64,000 bases of DNA, taken from Neolewinella aurantiaca. Lineage in GTDB: Bacteria > Bacteroidota > Bacteroidia > Chitinophagales > Saprospiraceae. Made by a program: the position numbers and the translations under genes. The stretch's first letter is position 1, and each line of letters opens with the position of its first letter. Where the stretch lies: NCBI RefSeq assembly GCF_008014675.1, contig NZ_VOXD01000011.1, positions 104,146-168,145 of the forward strand, given 5' to 3'. This document shows, piece after piece, positions 28,330-37,656 of the stretch. The notes under the pieces were generated by a model, which saw only the letters and a program-made list of their open reading frames with translations, was not told where the DNA came from and did no database searches.

Positions 28330-28727
28330 AAAAAAGCTTAAAGTCGATCATGCCGCAAGAAAGAACCGGGGGAGACTTGAGAGTAGTTTAAGTCGACACG
28401 GTCTGACTTGAACCTTCAATCATTATCATTCCTTCCCGATTGATAATCCAAATGTACATGCGCTTTTCACTTTGTCAAATGTTACGTTCACCGCTTATTG
28501 TTATCCTCAGTCAGTCTGTTTTGGGTGTTTCTGTTTCGTGAAATTGAAATTAAGTTTTGATTTTTGATTTTTTTCGGAACTATAAAAGTAAGGACAACGA
28601 TTTTTAGATGTTTGTTTCAACGCCTTTGTTTTAGCGTTGTGGGTAATCTGTTATGTCCAAAGCGGGAAGGGTGGGACGAAGAAGAGAATGTTTTCAAATA
28701 AAAAGGTGAATTCCGGCGGAATCAGGC
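28330..28727. other. AT-rich gap downstream of pbpC
   Basis: About 400 bases between the pbpC stop and the terminator. The middle (28540-28660) is AT-rich. There is room for a 3' UTR or a small RNA, but I see no conserved RNA structure and no open frame worth calling. Confidence 0.35.
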
Positions 28728-31208
28728 TCAGTTTACTGTAAACCTTCTTTCCAGGCGATTACCGGCTTTGTCTACCACAGTAAGTAAGTGGCGGCCCTTT
28801 TCAACATCTACGGTCAGGCTATGGAAAAGTGTTGTTTCGCCGAGGTAGTTTCCGTCCAGATGCCAGAACACGGTTGTCTCTTTGTCCTGATGGGCCAGTT
28901 CAAAGAAGATGGGCTCTGTTTCTCCTTTCCAGTTTTTGACCGGACTGAGTACCCCATTTTTGTAGGGATAGATAAATTGCATAGGGCTTTGAGCAACTTC
29001 ATGGCCAGAGCCGCAATCAGGGTGTAGCGGTGGCATTGGTTGGTATTCAGGGTGCTGTTGCCGGTAATAGAAGGCCTGGCGGGCGGGCAGAACAAACCAG
29101 TTATGTGGTGTTGCCGGGGTAGGGCCACAATCGAGGCGAACCCGGAACGTAGCTGCTTCGTTGGTGAAAATCTTTTTGTGGTGAGGGCAGACCTTACTTC
29201 GTTCGCTGTTAGAGGCCACCCACTGGTCTTCGGGGGGGCAGTCTGGCCCGGCCAGATGGCCGGATACTGAGCATATGGTCGTCTCGACCATATCATCCCA
29301 AGGTGGTTCAAACCATGCCGGAGCTTCGGTACTGTGCTCTTCCAGGGCGCGGAATATGTTGAACATAAGTGGTGCTGCGGCGCGTACCCCCACGAGTCCT
29401 TCGCGGCCTTCGCCGTCGGCGTTGCCCGACCAGACACTGACGACGTATGCGGGGGTGGAGCCAACCGCCCATGCGTCGCGGAAACCGAAACTGGTGCCTG
29501 TCTTCCAGGCAATGCGGCGACGGGAGGTGAACCGGCGCGCCGCACCGGTATCATCGGGTCGGGTGAGTTCGGTCAGGGCCTCGAAGGTGAGGTAAGCTGA
29601 GCCGGCTCCGATGGCTCCTGGTGTCGGGCTTAGTTCTTGCAGGGGAGGCCTGGTGCGAGAATCGAGCAGGGTGGGGCGGTCAAAGTCGGAAGATTGGTAT
29701 TGCCCCTGACGGTCATAGAAATAGCGGAGTTGCCGGGCCATCCCCAGGAACCAGCCGTTGATCTCTTCCATTGTGATCTCGCCGCCACCGAGTATGAGCG
29801 ACAGGCCGTAGTGACCGGATGGTTGATTGATTTGCTCAAAACCGTAATCGCGCATTACGGCATGAAAACGGGGGACACCATAATCCTGGAGCAGGTAAAC
29901 GAAGGGAATGTTCAGCGAGCGGGCAAGGGCTTCGTTTGCTCTGATTGCGCCGTCGTAGTTCTGGTAGAAGTTTGCCGGCTGAAAATTATCGAATCTCGTC
30001 GGGATATCAGCCAGCAACCCCCGCGGCGTAAGCTTTCCGTCTTCCTGGGCCAGTGCGTAGAGCATAGGTTTGAGCAGGCTGCCGGGCGAACGAGGAGCTG
30101 TGATGATGTCGACATCAGGCGCGAACGCAGGTGCAAGGTCCGGTGAATTACCGACGTAGGCCACCACTTTACCCGTAGCGACTTCGGTGACCATCGCGGC
30201 GGTGTTGTGTACCTGGTTCCCAGCGAGCAAAGACTGATGACGGCGGACCAGTTCAGTGATTTCGGTCTGTAGCCCTGCATGGAGACTACTGCGGTAGCGC
30301 CCCGGCCCGTGTGCCTGCCGCAGGCGCTCCAGTAAGTGCTCGCCGGCACGGGGAAGGGGATGTGGGTCATCGGGCAGAGGCTCGAGTTTTGCGAGCCCGG
30401 CTTCGGCGGAAGAGATTTCTTCGCTCCGGGCGAGGTCGTCGAGCAGGCGGTTGCGCTTAAAGCGCAATTCCTCCCGCGACCGGCCGGGGTGGATCAGAGC
30501 AGGACTATTGGGTAAAACTGCGAGGGTGGCTGCCTCGGCCCAGCTCAAGGCCGCAGGAGAGCGGCCATAATACCTGCGGGCTGCAGCCTCGGCACCAACT
30601 ACGTTGCCGCCAAAGGGAGCGTTGGCCAGCCAGAGGCGGAGAATTTCGTCTTTCGAGTATCCGGCTTCCAGGCGCGTAGCAACCGTTGCTTCTAACACTT
30701 TTTGCACCAGCGTCCGCGCCTTATTGCCCCGCGCCATTCTGGCCACCTGCATCGTCAGCGTAGAACCACCGGAAACCACCCGCCCAGCCGACCAGTTGTC
30801 GAGCAACGCACGCACAAAGCCACGTGCACTAATACCCCAGTGGCTTCTGAAGGTCTTGTCTTCGTAGTTGATTACCGCCGCAATGAGTTTCGGCGAAACA
30901 CTGTCTGCTGCCGGCATCCGCCACTGGCCGTCGGCGGCAATTCGCGCACTAAGTAACTCCCCGTCGCTGCTAAGCAATTCGGTCGCTAACGGCGCCCTGA
31001 AGAGCGGTTTGGGCAAACAGAACAGCCACCAAACGAACAGCACGAGGAAGACCACTAAAGCGGGCTTTCTTCCTTTTTGCCAGAGCCATTGTAGTCGTTT
31101 CCGCACCGGGTTAAAGGTTCTGATCTGAGATTTTGGGCGCTGTGCCGTCAACTTGTGGTATCTGGCGGTTACTTTAGAGGTAAGGACTGAAGCCGTACCT
31201 TCCTTCAA
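28728..31208 (-). CDS. pbpC: Penicillin-binding protein 1C
   Basis: 826 residues: a short basic cytoplasmic tail, one membrane anchor (PALVVFLVLFVWWLFCLP), a GT51 transglycosylase domain (INYEDKTFRSHWGISARGF, SGGSTLTMQVARM), a transpeptidase domain with SLLK (within RSPGSLLKPM) and KTGTS, and a C-terminal BiPBP_C immunoglobulin-like domain (FWHLDGNYLGETT). It polymerises and cross-links peptidoglycan. The start is TTG at 31208, overlapping the upstream gene's stop (TTGA), which suggests translational coupling; another in-frame TTG lies 19 codons on. A dispersed 19-mer lies inside, in the loop before the SxxK motif, encoding LAPAFAP. Confidence 0.93.
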   Translation of the reverse strand: MKEGTASVLTSKVTARYHKLTAQRPKSQIRTFNPVRKRLQWLWQKGRKPALVVFLVLFVWWLFCLPKPLFRAPLATELLSSDGELLSARIAADGQWRMPAADSVSPKLIAAVINYEDKTFRSHWGISARGFVRALLDNWSAGRVVSGGSTLTMQVARMARGNKARTLVQKVLEATVATRLEAGYSKDEILRLWLANAPFGGNVVGAEAAARRYYGRSPAALSWAEAATLAVLPNSPALIHPGRSREELRFKRNRLLDDLARSEEISSAEAGLAKLEPLPDDPHPLPRAGEHLLERLRQAHGPGRYRSSLHAGLQTEITELVRRHQSLLAGNQVHNTAAMVTEVATGKVVAYVGNSPDLAPAFAPDVDIITAPRSPGSLLKPMLYALAQEDGKLTPRGLLADIPTRFDNFQPANFYQNYDGAIRANEALARSLNIPFVYLLQDYGVPRFHAVMRDYGFEQINQPSGHYGLSLILGGGEITMEEINGWFLGMARQLRYFYDRQGQYQSSDFDRPTLLDSRTRPPLQELSPTPGAIGAGSAYLTFEALTELTRPDDTGAARRFTSRRRIAWKTGTSFGFRDAWAVGSTPAYVVSVWSGNADGEGREGLVGVRAAAPLMFNIFRALEEHSTEAPAWFEPPWDDMVETTICSVSGHLAGPDCPPEDQWVASNSERSKVCPHHKKIFTNEAATFRVRLDCGPTPATPHNWFVLPARQAFYYRQQHPEYQPMPPLHPDCGSGHEVAQSPMQFIYPYKNGVLSPVKNWKGETEPIFFELAHQDKETTVFWHLDGNYLGETTLFHSLTVDVEKGRHLLTVVDKAGNRLERRFTVN
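30118..30136 (+). repeat. Dispersed 19-mer, copy 9 (inside pbpC)
   Basis: GGCGCGAACGCAGGTGCAA, one mismatch. It runs antisense to pbpC and encodes L-A-P-A-F-A-P in a variable loop. Confidence 0.85.
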
Positions 31209-31846
31209 TCTACCATGTGGTCAGTAATGCTGTCTCTTTCGTTGCCCACGTAGAACGCACGGATTTGGGGTTGCAGTATCCAAATGCCGACGGGCCAGAA
31301 GATGAGAAGTAACAAATGAATTGCGGAGCGATTATGGTACGGAATCCGCGGGTGCTTGATTTGGTTCAGGGTCGATACGAGATGGGCGTGCCGAATCACC
31401 TCACAAATGCCCCAGATCAATACAGAAAGCATAATCAGGTACTCACCACTGATGCCGATCACTGTATATTCCGTCAGGAATGAAACCTGATTTCGGGCAG
31501 ACGATGCGACTGCTACCCATACAGACAAAAGCAGCAATGGTGGTAGGAACACCGAGGCCCGAAAAAGAAGGAAACGCTGCTTTTTACTTTTCTGTAATTT
31601 GCCAGCAACAACGGTTCCAATTTTATACTGCCAGATAATCTGTACGGCTGAAATACCAAAGAGCAGAGCAGCAACAGTATATAGGAAGGCTATCAGAAAC
31701 TCGTTCGGACTTGCCGCTGCATCATACCTGGAGTTAGTTCCATAAGCAGCCACCAAAACGCAAGTCCCCAGCAATGCTACAAGTACAGAAGGAATCAACG
31801 CCACACAAAACAAATGCCACGCCCGAAGCTTCAACGTCCAGTCCAC
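31205..31846 (-). CDS. Membrane protein of unknown function
   Basis: 213 residues, starting with GTG at 31846, two bases after the LOG-family stop, and ending in a 4-base overlap with pbpC. Six hydrophobic segments are visible (for example LFCVALIPSVLVALLGTCVLVAAYG, cut here for length, and HLLLLIFWPVGIWIL). I do not recognise the family. Its place between LOG and pbpC in a tight minus-strand operon hints at an envelope role, but this is inference. Confidence 0.7.
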   Translation of the reverse strand: MDWTLKLRAWHLFCVALIPSVLVALLGTCVLVAAYGTNSRYDAAASPNEFLIAFLYTVAALLFGISAVQIIWQYKIGTVVAGKLQKSKKQRFLLFRASVFLPPLLLLSVWVAVASSARNQVSFLTEYTVIGISGEYLIMLSVLIWGICEVIRHAHLVSTLNQIKHPRIPYHNRSAIHLLLLIFWPVGIWILQPQIRAFYVGNERDSITDHMVD

Positions 31847-31848
31847 TA

Positions 31849-32568
31849 CTAGAGCTTATAGTTCGGTTCCAGGTTATGCCCCTGTTCGTCGTAGAACCGC
31901 TTGATGATGTCGAGCACCTCTTCGGGAGAGTCTACAACGGGGATGAGGTACATGTCGTCCATGGCGATGGTCTTCTCTTTCTCGGCCATGGTTTCTCTGA
32001 TCCAGTCGATCATGCCGCCCCAGTACTCCGTACCGATCAGGATGACGGGCACTTTTGTGATTTTACGGGTCTGAATGAGGGTTAGTACTTCGAAGAGTTC
32101 GTCCATTGTTCCGAATCCGCCGGGGCAGCAGATGAAGGCCTGTGCGTACTTCACAAACATAACCTTACGGACGAAGAAGTAACGAAAATCGATGTCTTTA
32201 TCCGGATCGACGAAGGGGTTGGAACTCGTCTCGAAGGGCAGGTCGATATTAAGACCGATGCTGGCCCCTTGCTCGAGGTGAGCGCCTTTATTGCCTGCTT
32301 CCATGATGCCCGGGCCTCCGCCGGTGATAACACCGTAACCCTCGCGGACGAGTGCGCGACCGATTTCGGTAGCGAGCTTGTAGTATTTATGGTCGGGCTT
32401 TGTCCGGGCGGATCCAAAGATAGAAACACAGGGACCGGTCTTGTTCATCACTTCGTAGCCTTCAACGAATTCACTGATGACTTTGAACATTGTCCAGCTG
32501 TCTTCGCCGGATACATTGCCGTGCCAGCGGCGTGGGGCGTGGTGGCCGAAGTTGGATGGATTGCTCAT
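31849..32568 (-). CDS. LOG family nucleotide phosphoribohydrolase (TIGR00730)
   Basis: 239 residues. The defining motif PGGFGTMDELFEVLTLIQT (PGGxGTxxE) and GGGPGIMEAGNKGA are both present, together with ISIFGSARTKP-like opening (CVSIFGSARTKPDHKYY). LOG proteins cleave the N-glycosidic bond of nucleoside 5'-monophosphates; plant and some bacterial members release cytokinin. In bacteria the physiological substrate is mostly unknown. It lies downstream of mazG and directly upstream of the membrane protein and pbpC. Confidence 0.88.
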   Translation of the reverse strand: MSNPSNFGHHAPRRWHGNVSGEDSWTMFKVISEFVEGYEVMNKTGPCVSIFGSARTKPDHKYYKLATEIGRALVREGYGVITGGGPGIMEAGNKGAHLEQGASIGLNIDLPFETSSNPFVDPDKDIDFRYFFVRKVMFVKYAQAFICCPGGFGTMDELFEVLTLIQTRKITKVPVILIGTEYWGGMIDWIRETMAEKEKTIAMDDMYLIPVVDSPEEVLDIIKRFYDEQGHNLEPNYKL

Positions 32569-32650
32569 GGAGTAGGATATTTAATTTTTAAAAAGGGAGG
32601 CGAAGGTACGGTAGACTGTTGGCATTTAGGATCGTTGGTGTTTTAGTCTG

Positions 32651-32707
32651 TTGGATCGTTGGTTCTTTGGTGTAACGAACCAACAGACCAACGAACTAAC
32701 GATCCAA
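32651..32707. repeat. Inverted repeat built from GTTGG words
   Basis: TTGGATCGTT (32651-32660) is the exact complement of AACGATCCAA (32698-32707). Between them the word GTTGGT and its complement ACCAAC recur several times. The right arm covers the mazG stop codon. It may be a processing or attenuation hairpin between mazG and the LOG gene. Confidence 0.55.
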
Positions 32708-33454
32708 TTTCGCTTTCTGCCATAGAGCTTCCATGTCTTCAAGCGACATTTCTGCCAGTCCGCCGTCGCCGGCAGCTTTTTCGACCGACTCGAAGCGCTG
32801 GCGAAACTTGAGGTTGGTGCGTTCCAGGGCAGCTTCGGGATCAATTCCTTTCCAGCGGGCGTAGTTGATGAGGCTGAAAAGAACGTCTCCGAATTCCTCT
32901 TCCTTGTGGCGGTCGTCTTCCGCCTGGTGGAACTCTTCCAACTCTTCCCGGACTTTATCCCATACCTGGTCTACGTTATCCCAGTCGAAACCAAATTGAG
33001 CGGTTTTTTCCTGCATGCGCATCGCTTTTACCATTGCCGGAAGCGCAGTAGGTACACCAGAAAGGACCGTTTTTTTGCCCTTCCCGCTTTTAAGTTTGAT
33101 CTTTTCCCAGTTCTGTTTTACCGCTTCTTCGTCCTCGGCTACTACATCACCGTAGATGTGCGGATGCCGCTCAATCAGCTTGTCGCATACGCTGTTCAGA
33201 GCGTCTGCAATATCCCACGCTCCCTGTTCGCTGGCAATTTTAGCGTAGAATACCATGTGGAGCAGAATATCTCCGACTTCTTCCTTGATTCCGTCGAGGT
33301 CTTCCTTGAGGAGCTCATCGGCCAACTCGTAGGTTTCCTCGATGGTCAGTTTGCGGAGAGAAAGGAATGTTTGCTTTCGGTCCCACGGGCACTGCTCGCG
33401 CAGTTCGTCCATAATAGTAAGCAGACGCTGGAAGGCTTCGGTTTTGGCTGTCAT
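32696..33454 (-). CDS. mazG: Nucleoside triphosphate pyrophosphohydrolase MazG
   Basis: 252 residues from the ATG at 33454 (MTAKTEAFQRLLTIMDELREQCPWDRKQT); frames reaching further upstream run through palindromic DNA and are not coding. Both tandem MazG units show metal-binding helices: EETYELADELLKEDLDGIKEEVGDILLHM and REELEEFHQAEDDRHKEEEFGDVLFSLINYARW (shown in part). It hydrolyses NTPs to NMP and pyrophosphate, cleaning aberrant nucleotides or lowering ppGpp stress signalling. First gene of the minus-strand run. Confidence 0.92.
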   Translation of the reverse strand: MTAKTEAFQRLLTIMDELREQCPWDRKQTFLSLRKLTIEETYELADELLKEDLDGIKEEVGDILLHMVFYAKIASEQGAWDIADALNSVCDKLIERHPHIYGDVVAEDEEAVKQNWEKIKLKSGKGKKTVLSGVPTALPAMVKAMRMQEKTAQFGFDWDNVDQVWDKVREELEEFHQAEDDRHKEEEFGDVLFSLINYARWKGIDPEAALERTNLKFRQRFESVEKAAGDGGLAEMSLEDMEALWQKAKLDR

Positions 33455-33511
33455 GGGGGCGAAGGTAAAATATTTGGGAGGAGAGTTTTTTGGGGAGGAG
33501 GTTCGGGGTGT

Positions 33512-33559
33512 TTTTTCGACATGTCGACAAGTCGACATGTCGAAAAACCGACATGTCGA
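33512..33559. promoter_or_regulatory. Three CGACATGTCG palindromes spaced 16 bp, upstream of mazG
   Basis: The 10-bp palindrome CGACATGTCG starts at 33517, 33533 and 33549, exactly 16 bases apart. The first two also form a 17-bp perfect hairpin (33512-33528 with 33531-33547) with a two-base centre and T/A-run flanks. It sits about 60 bases upstream of mazG. It could be a multi-site operator or a terminator for either direction. Confidence 0.5.
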
Positions 33560-33736
33560 TATATCCGAGTTGAAGACCACACCAGGATCTACAACTACCT
33601 CTAATGTTTAAACAATTCACTTAGTTTACCTTGACCAGGGATCATTTGCCCGTCATTTACGGTTTCCGTTCGTCGGTATCAACTCGTTGTTTGTAGAAAT
33701 AAACTGCGCTTTCAACGGGTTGATTAATGCAACCTG

Positions 33737-33767
33737 TTGCTTTTAAGGTGATTAACCCCTAACTTTA
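33737..33767 (+). promoter_or_regulatory. Promoter of the 216-residue protein gene
   Basis: TTG (33737-33739), 20-base spacer and TAACTTTA (33760-33767), close to the Bacteroidota consensus. The start codon is 105 bases further on, so a leader of about 95 bases is expected. Confidence 0.55.
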
Positions 33768-33871
33768 GGGTGATCCAACACTATTGCGCGAGTAAACGAC
33801 TCGCAGATTGGTGATTGTTCTTTGAAAAAACCGGATTGTGTTTGTCGTATTCATCTTCAAACTGTTTAATC

Positions 33872-34522
33872 ATGGAATTTAAAATCCATACCTACTGGAG
33901 GACTGCCGAGGGCGGTGCTCCGGAAATTAGAAAATGCATAGTTTTTCACGAGACTGAAGTTCAGTACGTTATCGTCCCAGAAGTAGGGATGATGGATGTG
34001 CTGGCCGAAAAGTCTCTTTTTGTTATTACCAACCCTTCCACCAACCGGAAGGAGTATTATGATTTAACCCGAATAGCCACTATTGACGAACGACGTTTAA
34101 ATAGACAGAGCTGCGGACAACTGACCACCGCCGACAGCAAGCGATTAAGTTTTGTGTTAAGGTCACTTTTAGCTCCCCGGATCGGACGTAACCAATGTCC
34201 TTTTGCCGGCACCATTGTGAGCTGCAACTTTGAAAATTCCACGGATGCTTTAATATTGAATAAGTTTCGTCCCGGCCTCATCGTAAAAATGTGGGCCAAC
34301 GGGAAAGCATTAGTGTTACCAATAACTTCTTCAGAGAAGAAGCATAAATACCGGGCCATCCTGCCCATTGGGAAAGTAGGACCATTGACCAAGAGGTCTT
34401 TTGTCGCTATCGACCAGTGGTACAGCGTAAGCCTGAAAGACATCAAATTTCACCCCGATGGCCAACTGCCACAGTTGGGCACCGTGTTGTTGCAGGAGCG
34501 CTGCAGCTATTATTGGGCTTGA
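33872..34522 (+). CDS. Protein of unknown function
   Basis: 216 residues from the ATG at 33872 (MEFKIHTYWRT). No signal peptide, membrane segment or motif I recognise. It has two similar-looking halves of mixed strands, with several cysteines (for example NQCPFAGTIVSCNF). The gene has its own promoter-like site and its own terminator, so it is a real transcription unit. Confidence 0.65.
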   Translation: MEFKIHTYWRTAEGGAPEIRKCIVFHETEVQYVIVPEVGMMDVLAEKSLFVITNPSTNRKEYYDLTRIATIDERRLNRQSCGQLTTADSKRLSFVLRSLLAPRIGRNQCPFAGTIVSCNFENSTDALILNKFRPGLIVKMWANGKALVLPITSSEKKHKYRAILPIGKVGPLTKRSFVAIDQWYSVSLKDIKFHPDGQLPQLGTVLLQERCSYYWA

Positions 34523-34627
34523 TGTCGCTTTAGCTTCAGTGTTGGATTGTTTTCTTTACCGAAAACCCGTAACCAGATTTACGACAAGCTAATTTGGCAG
34601 ACCTGGTCCCTTTCACCAGTCAAAATC

Positions 34628-34663
34628 AGAAGCCCGGATGAACAAGCGTTCATTCGGGCTTCT
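34628..34663 (+). terminator. Intrinsic terminator
   Basis: A 16-bp stem with one G-U pair (34628-34643 with 34648-34663), a 4-base loop and a T-rich tail (TTTGTTTGG), about 105 bases after the preceding stop codon. Confidence 0.85.
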
Positions 34664-34734
34664 TTGTTTGGTATCGGGCCTGACCGGAACAAATCAGGCG
34701 AGAAAACGAATGGGTAAACCCGGTGGCTGGTCCA

Positions 34735-35613
34735 CTAGTAAGCACCGCTACTCAGATACCGGTCGCCGCGGTCACAGATGATGCAAACGATGAGGCCTTC
34801 GTCGAGTTCTTCGGCGAGGCGGAGCGCGGCGGCGGTTGAACCGCCGGAAGACATCCCCGCAAAAACGCCCGCTTCGCGGGCGAGTATCCGCATCGTCTTG
34901 ATGGCCTCGTCCTGACTCACATCAATTTTACGGTTCACCACGGAGTCGTCGTAAATCTTCGGCAGAAACTCCGGGCTCCACCTGCGGATGCCGGGGATGC
35001 TGCTACCGTCGGTAGGTTGTACACCGACGATCTGAACAGTATCCGATTGTTCCTTCAGGTAGCGTCCTGTTCCCGTGATGGTTCCCGTGGTCCCCATGCT
35101 GGAAACGAAGTGGGTGATTTCGCCGTCGGTATCTCGCCAGATTTCAGGGCCGGTAGTGCGGTAGTGTGCCTTCCAGTTGTCTTCGTTGCTGAACTGATTA
35201 AGCTGCACGTAACCTTCTCCGGAATCTTCCATCCGTTGGGCGAGTTCGCGACTGTATTCGATGGTTTTTTCGGCGGGGGTGAGGATCACTTCCGCGCCGT
35301 ATGCCCGCATAGTACCCACACGTTCGGGCGTTGAGTTCTCGGGCATCACAAGGGTAATTGGAATCCGCAACTTTGCGGCAATCATGGCCATTGCTATTCC
35401 GGTGTTGCCGCTGGTGGCTTCAACGATAGATTTTCCGTCGAGGTCGCCGCGCTCCCAGGCGCCCAGAATCATGCTCAGTGCGGCCCGGTCTTTTACGCTG
35501 CCACCAGGGTTTTGGCCCTCCAGTTTACCGAAGATTTGTACGGCGGGGTTGTCGGACAGGTCTGAAAGGTCAATAAGCGGAGTATTACCGATAAGTGAGA
35601 ATAAATTAGACAT
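34735..35613 (-). CDS. cysM: Cysteine synthase CysM-type
   Basis: 292 residues, complete. PLP lysine in GGSVKDRAA, phosphate-binding SGNTGIAMAM, GTTGTITGTGRYLK and the CysM-type C-terminus CDRGDRYLSSGAY. It makes cysteine from O-acetylserine and sulfide; CysM types may also take thiosulfate or other sulfur donors. The opening SNLFSLIGNTPLIDL is typical. Alone between a converging gene and the helix-hairpin-helix gene. Confidence 0.93.
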   Translation of the reverse strand: MSNLFSLIGNTPLIDLSDLSDNPAVQIFGKLEGQNPGGSVKDRAALSMILGAWERGDLDGKSIVEATSGNTGIAMAMIAAKLRIPITLVMPENSTPERVGTMRAYGAEVILTPAEKTIEYSRELAQRMEDSGEGYVQLNQFSNEDNWKAHYRTTGPEIWRDTDGEITHFVSSMGTTGTITGTGRYLKEQSDTVQIVGVQPTDGSSIPGIRRWSPEFLPKIYDDSVVNRKIDVSQDEAIKTMRILAREAGVFAGMSSGGSTAAALRLAEELDEGLIVCIICDRGDRYLSSGAY

Positions 35614-35700
35614 AGATCTGGTTCTGTGGTAGCGTTAAGATGAAGGTCCGGTTGCCCGAAGTCACGCTCTTAACGCCTTAGCCCGCTAAGGGGTTGTCTG

Positions 35701-37038
35701 TCACTCAAAACTCAGGTAAGGCAAAATCCGGGGCTTGTTTTCATCATTGATGAGACGGAGCCGCGACAGATCTTCTGGCCCGTTGAAACGGCCAAATTTT
35801 TCCCGGTTTTTTACGATCGAATTGGCCAGGTTCCGACTGATATAGGGGTGCTTTTTGAGTTCTTCGTAGGTAGCGCGATTGATAACCAGTGGACGGTAAA
35901 TCTTACCTGGGGCGAGGTATTGCTCGATCAGTTGGAACGTAGAATCCGGTAATCCCCGTGTTTCAGCGACTTGGCTGACGGAGGAAAAACCGCCCATCGC
36001 ATCCCGAAAACGGACAATTCGCTTTGCCCGGTATGAACCAATACCCGGCAGGGATTGCCAGGCCGTGGTGTCGGAGCTGTTGATGTCGAACGAAGCGGGT
36101 GGGGGAGGCGGAGTTTTAGGTTTGTAGGCGTACGTTTTGGGCGCGGCCGCAGGTGCAGGGGAGGTTGAAGGAGCAATGCGCACAAGGTCTAATATCGATT
36201 CGACAAGCACTGAATCCAAAGCCCCGACTCGCCGTAAATCCGTTGCCCGCCGAAAGGTTGTTGCCCGGTCTCCACGGTAGCGGACCAGGCTTTTTGCCTG
36301 CCATTCCGGAAACCCAAGCAGCTGAAAACTATCCTTCGTAATGGTGTTTGGGTCAAACGTGAAGCGTTGGGCGGGGGCTTTGGCTTTCTCTTCCTCCGGC
36401 GGGATAGTGGCCAGGGCTACGAGGTGGTCTTTCTGATCGTCGCTCATGGTCCTGATCCGGCGGATATCTTCCGGTTTCCGGAAGGCACGACCGTATTTGG
36501 CTTTACTCCGGTAGCCGATGAAAGCGGCCGCCTGCTTCGGGCTCAGCCCGAGCCGCTCGAGATCCTGCGCAGAGACCGTGTTGGGGTCAAAGGCAAAACC
36601 TTGCACCTGCCTCCGGGCCGTATTCTTCGCCCCCGCAACCGAAACCCGGGCTAGCGGGATCAGGCGTGCTTTGTCGTCGTCGCTCAGCACATACAACTTG
36701 CCGATGTCTTCGGCCCTACGAAAAGCATTCGTTCTCGTACCACGAAATTTCAACCATCCCGCAGCCTGCTTGCTGCTGAGGCCCAGTTCCTGCAGTTCTG
36801 CCGCCGAGACGGTATTGGGATCAAATGTGAAAGCCTTGGGCGGCGGCCGGAAGCTCCTCCTTTCTTCGGCTTTTGTGGTGGTTCGCAAGTTCAAACCCTC
36901 TGCCAGTATGCGCTCCGATGGCTTGTCGGGAGCATACATTATCCGGTCTGCGCTGAGACAGAGAATGATCAGGCCAGCAATAAAAACGACGAGCCCCATT
37001 CGCTGTGCCCGTGGATATGCCCCGTAGCGGTAAGTCAT
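35701..37038 (-). CDS. Helix-hairpin-helix (ComEA-like) repeat protein
   Basis: 445 residues. After one N-terminal membrane segment (MGLVVFIAGLIILCLS) come three related units beginning FTFDPNTVSAAELQELGLSSKQAAGWLKFRG, divided by variable linkers, then a Pro-rich stretch (PPPPPASFDINSSDTTAWQSLPGIGSYRAKRIVRFR) and two further HhH units ending near NRATYEELKKHPYISRNLANSIV. HhH motifs bind DNA without sequence preference; ComEA uses them for DNA uptake. Two copies of the dispersed 19-mer fall in its linkers. A role in DNA uptake is possible but not shown. Confidence 0.85.
   Translation of the reverse strand: MTYRYGAYPRAQRMGLVVFIAGLIILCLSADRIMYAPDKPSERILAEGLNLRTTTKAEERRSFRPPPKAFTFDPNTVSAAELQELGLSSKQAAGWLKFRGTRTNAFRRAEDIGKLYVLSDDDKARLIPLARVSVAGAKNTARRQVQGFAFDPNTVSAQDLERLGLSPKQAAAFIGYRSKAKYGRAFRKPEDIRRIRTMSDDQKDHLVALATIPPEEEKAKAPAQRFTFDPNTITKDSFQLLGFPEWQAKSLVRYRGDRATTFRRATDLRRVGALDSVLVESILDLVRIAPSTSPAPAAAPKTYAYKPKTPPPPPASFDINSSDTTAWQSLPGIGSYRAKRIVRFRDAMGGFSSVSQVAETRGLPDSTFQLIEQYLAPGKIYRPLVINRATYEELKKHPYISRNLANSIVKNREKFGRFNGPEDLSRLRLINDENKPRILPYLSFE
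36140..36158 (+). repeat. Dispersed 19-mer, copy 10 (inside the HhH gene)
   Basis: GGCGCGGCCGCAGGTGCAG, one mismatch. Antisense to the gene, encoding P-A-P-A-A-A-P in a linker. Confidence 0.88.
36601..36619 (-). repeat. Dispersed 19-mer, copy 11 (inside the HhH gene)
   Basis: Minus-strand GGCCCGGAGGCAGGTGCAA, two mismatches. Same strand as the gene, encoding R-R-Q-V-Q-G in a linker between HhH units. Confidence 0.75.
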
Positions 37039-37125
37039 TGAAACAGGAGTTGAAAATAGAAAAAGACGAAGAAAACAAGCAGGTGCATCAACCCGATAAA
37101 GAGCCCAAAGGCCGGAGCAGGGCGT

Positions 37126-37656
37126 CTACTGCATCGGAAGCGGCAACTTCATAAACTGACACAGCAGCCCCCCCATCAGCGCAAGGCAAATGACCCAGTA
37201 GCCGGTATGCAGCGCCATGTACTTCCAGCTTTTACGCTCGAACAGGGAGTTGATACAGATGATACCACCCACGAACACCAGCCCGAACGCTCCTCCGTGA
37301 AGCGCACCGTGCCCGAAATGAAGATGCCTTGTGTACATCCCGTATTTTGTATCGAGCGCGTTGAGGTCTTGCCACAATACACTGCCCGCGTCGTTCCATT
37401 CGGGTAACATGCCGAACATGCCCGAGAGGCCAAACTGGTGCATCACGATCACGTGCAGGAACAATGTAACCAGAAAACTATAAAAGTAGGTCAGACCAAA
37501 AATCTTCAGCATGTTTCCGCCTTCCAACATCTCGTCGGTTATGCCGGCTTCATGTTTCCAGGTGTTGTGAAACAAGAGCGGGCCGTACCAGAAGAAGCCG
37601 ACGACAAGGGGAAGAAGTGCAATCAGGAAAGTGAGCCACCAGTTTACGGGTGCCAT
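37126..37656 (-). CDS. DUF1761-like membrane protein
   Basis: 176 residues with four hydrophobic segments. The opening NWWLTFLIALLPLVVGFFWYGPLLF matches the DUF1761 pattern of a tryptophan-rich first helix and WYGPL. Later FGHGALHGGAFGLVFVGGII and MALHTGYWVICLALMGGLL. Function unknown. It is divergent from the aromatic amino acid operon. Confidence 0.75.
   Translation of the reverse strand: MAPVNWWLTFLIALLPLVVGFFWYGPLLFHNTWKHEAGITDEMLEGGNMLKIFGLTYFYSFLVTLFLHVIVMHQFGLSGMFGMLPEWNDAGSVLWQDLNALDTKYGMYTRHLHFGHGALHGGAFGLVFVGGIICINSLFERKSWKYMALHTGYWVICLALMGGLLCQFMKLPLPMQ

Noticed and set aside
33455..33580. Longer mazG reading from 33580
   Set aside because: The extra residues are translated palindrome repeats (STCRHVEK); the ATG at 33454 begins the conserved protein.
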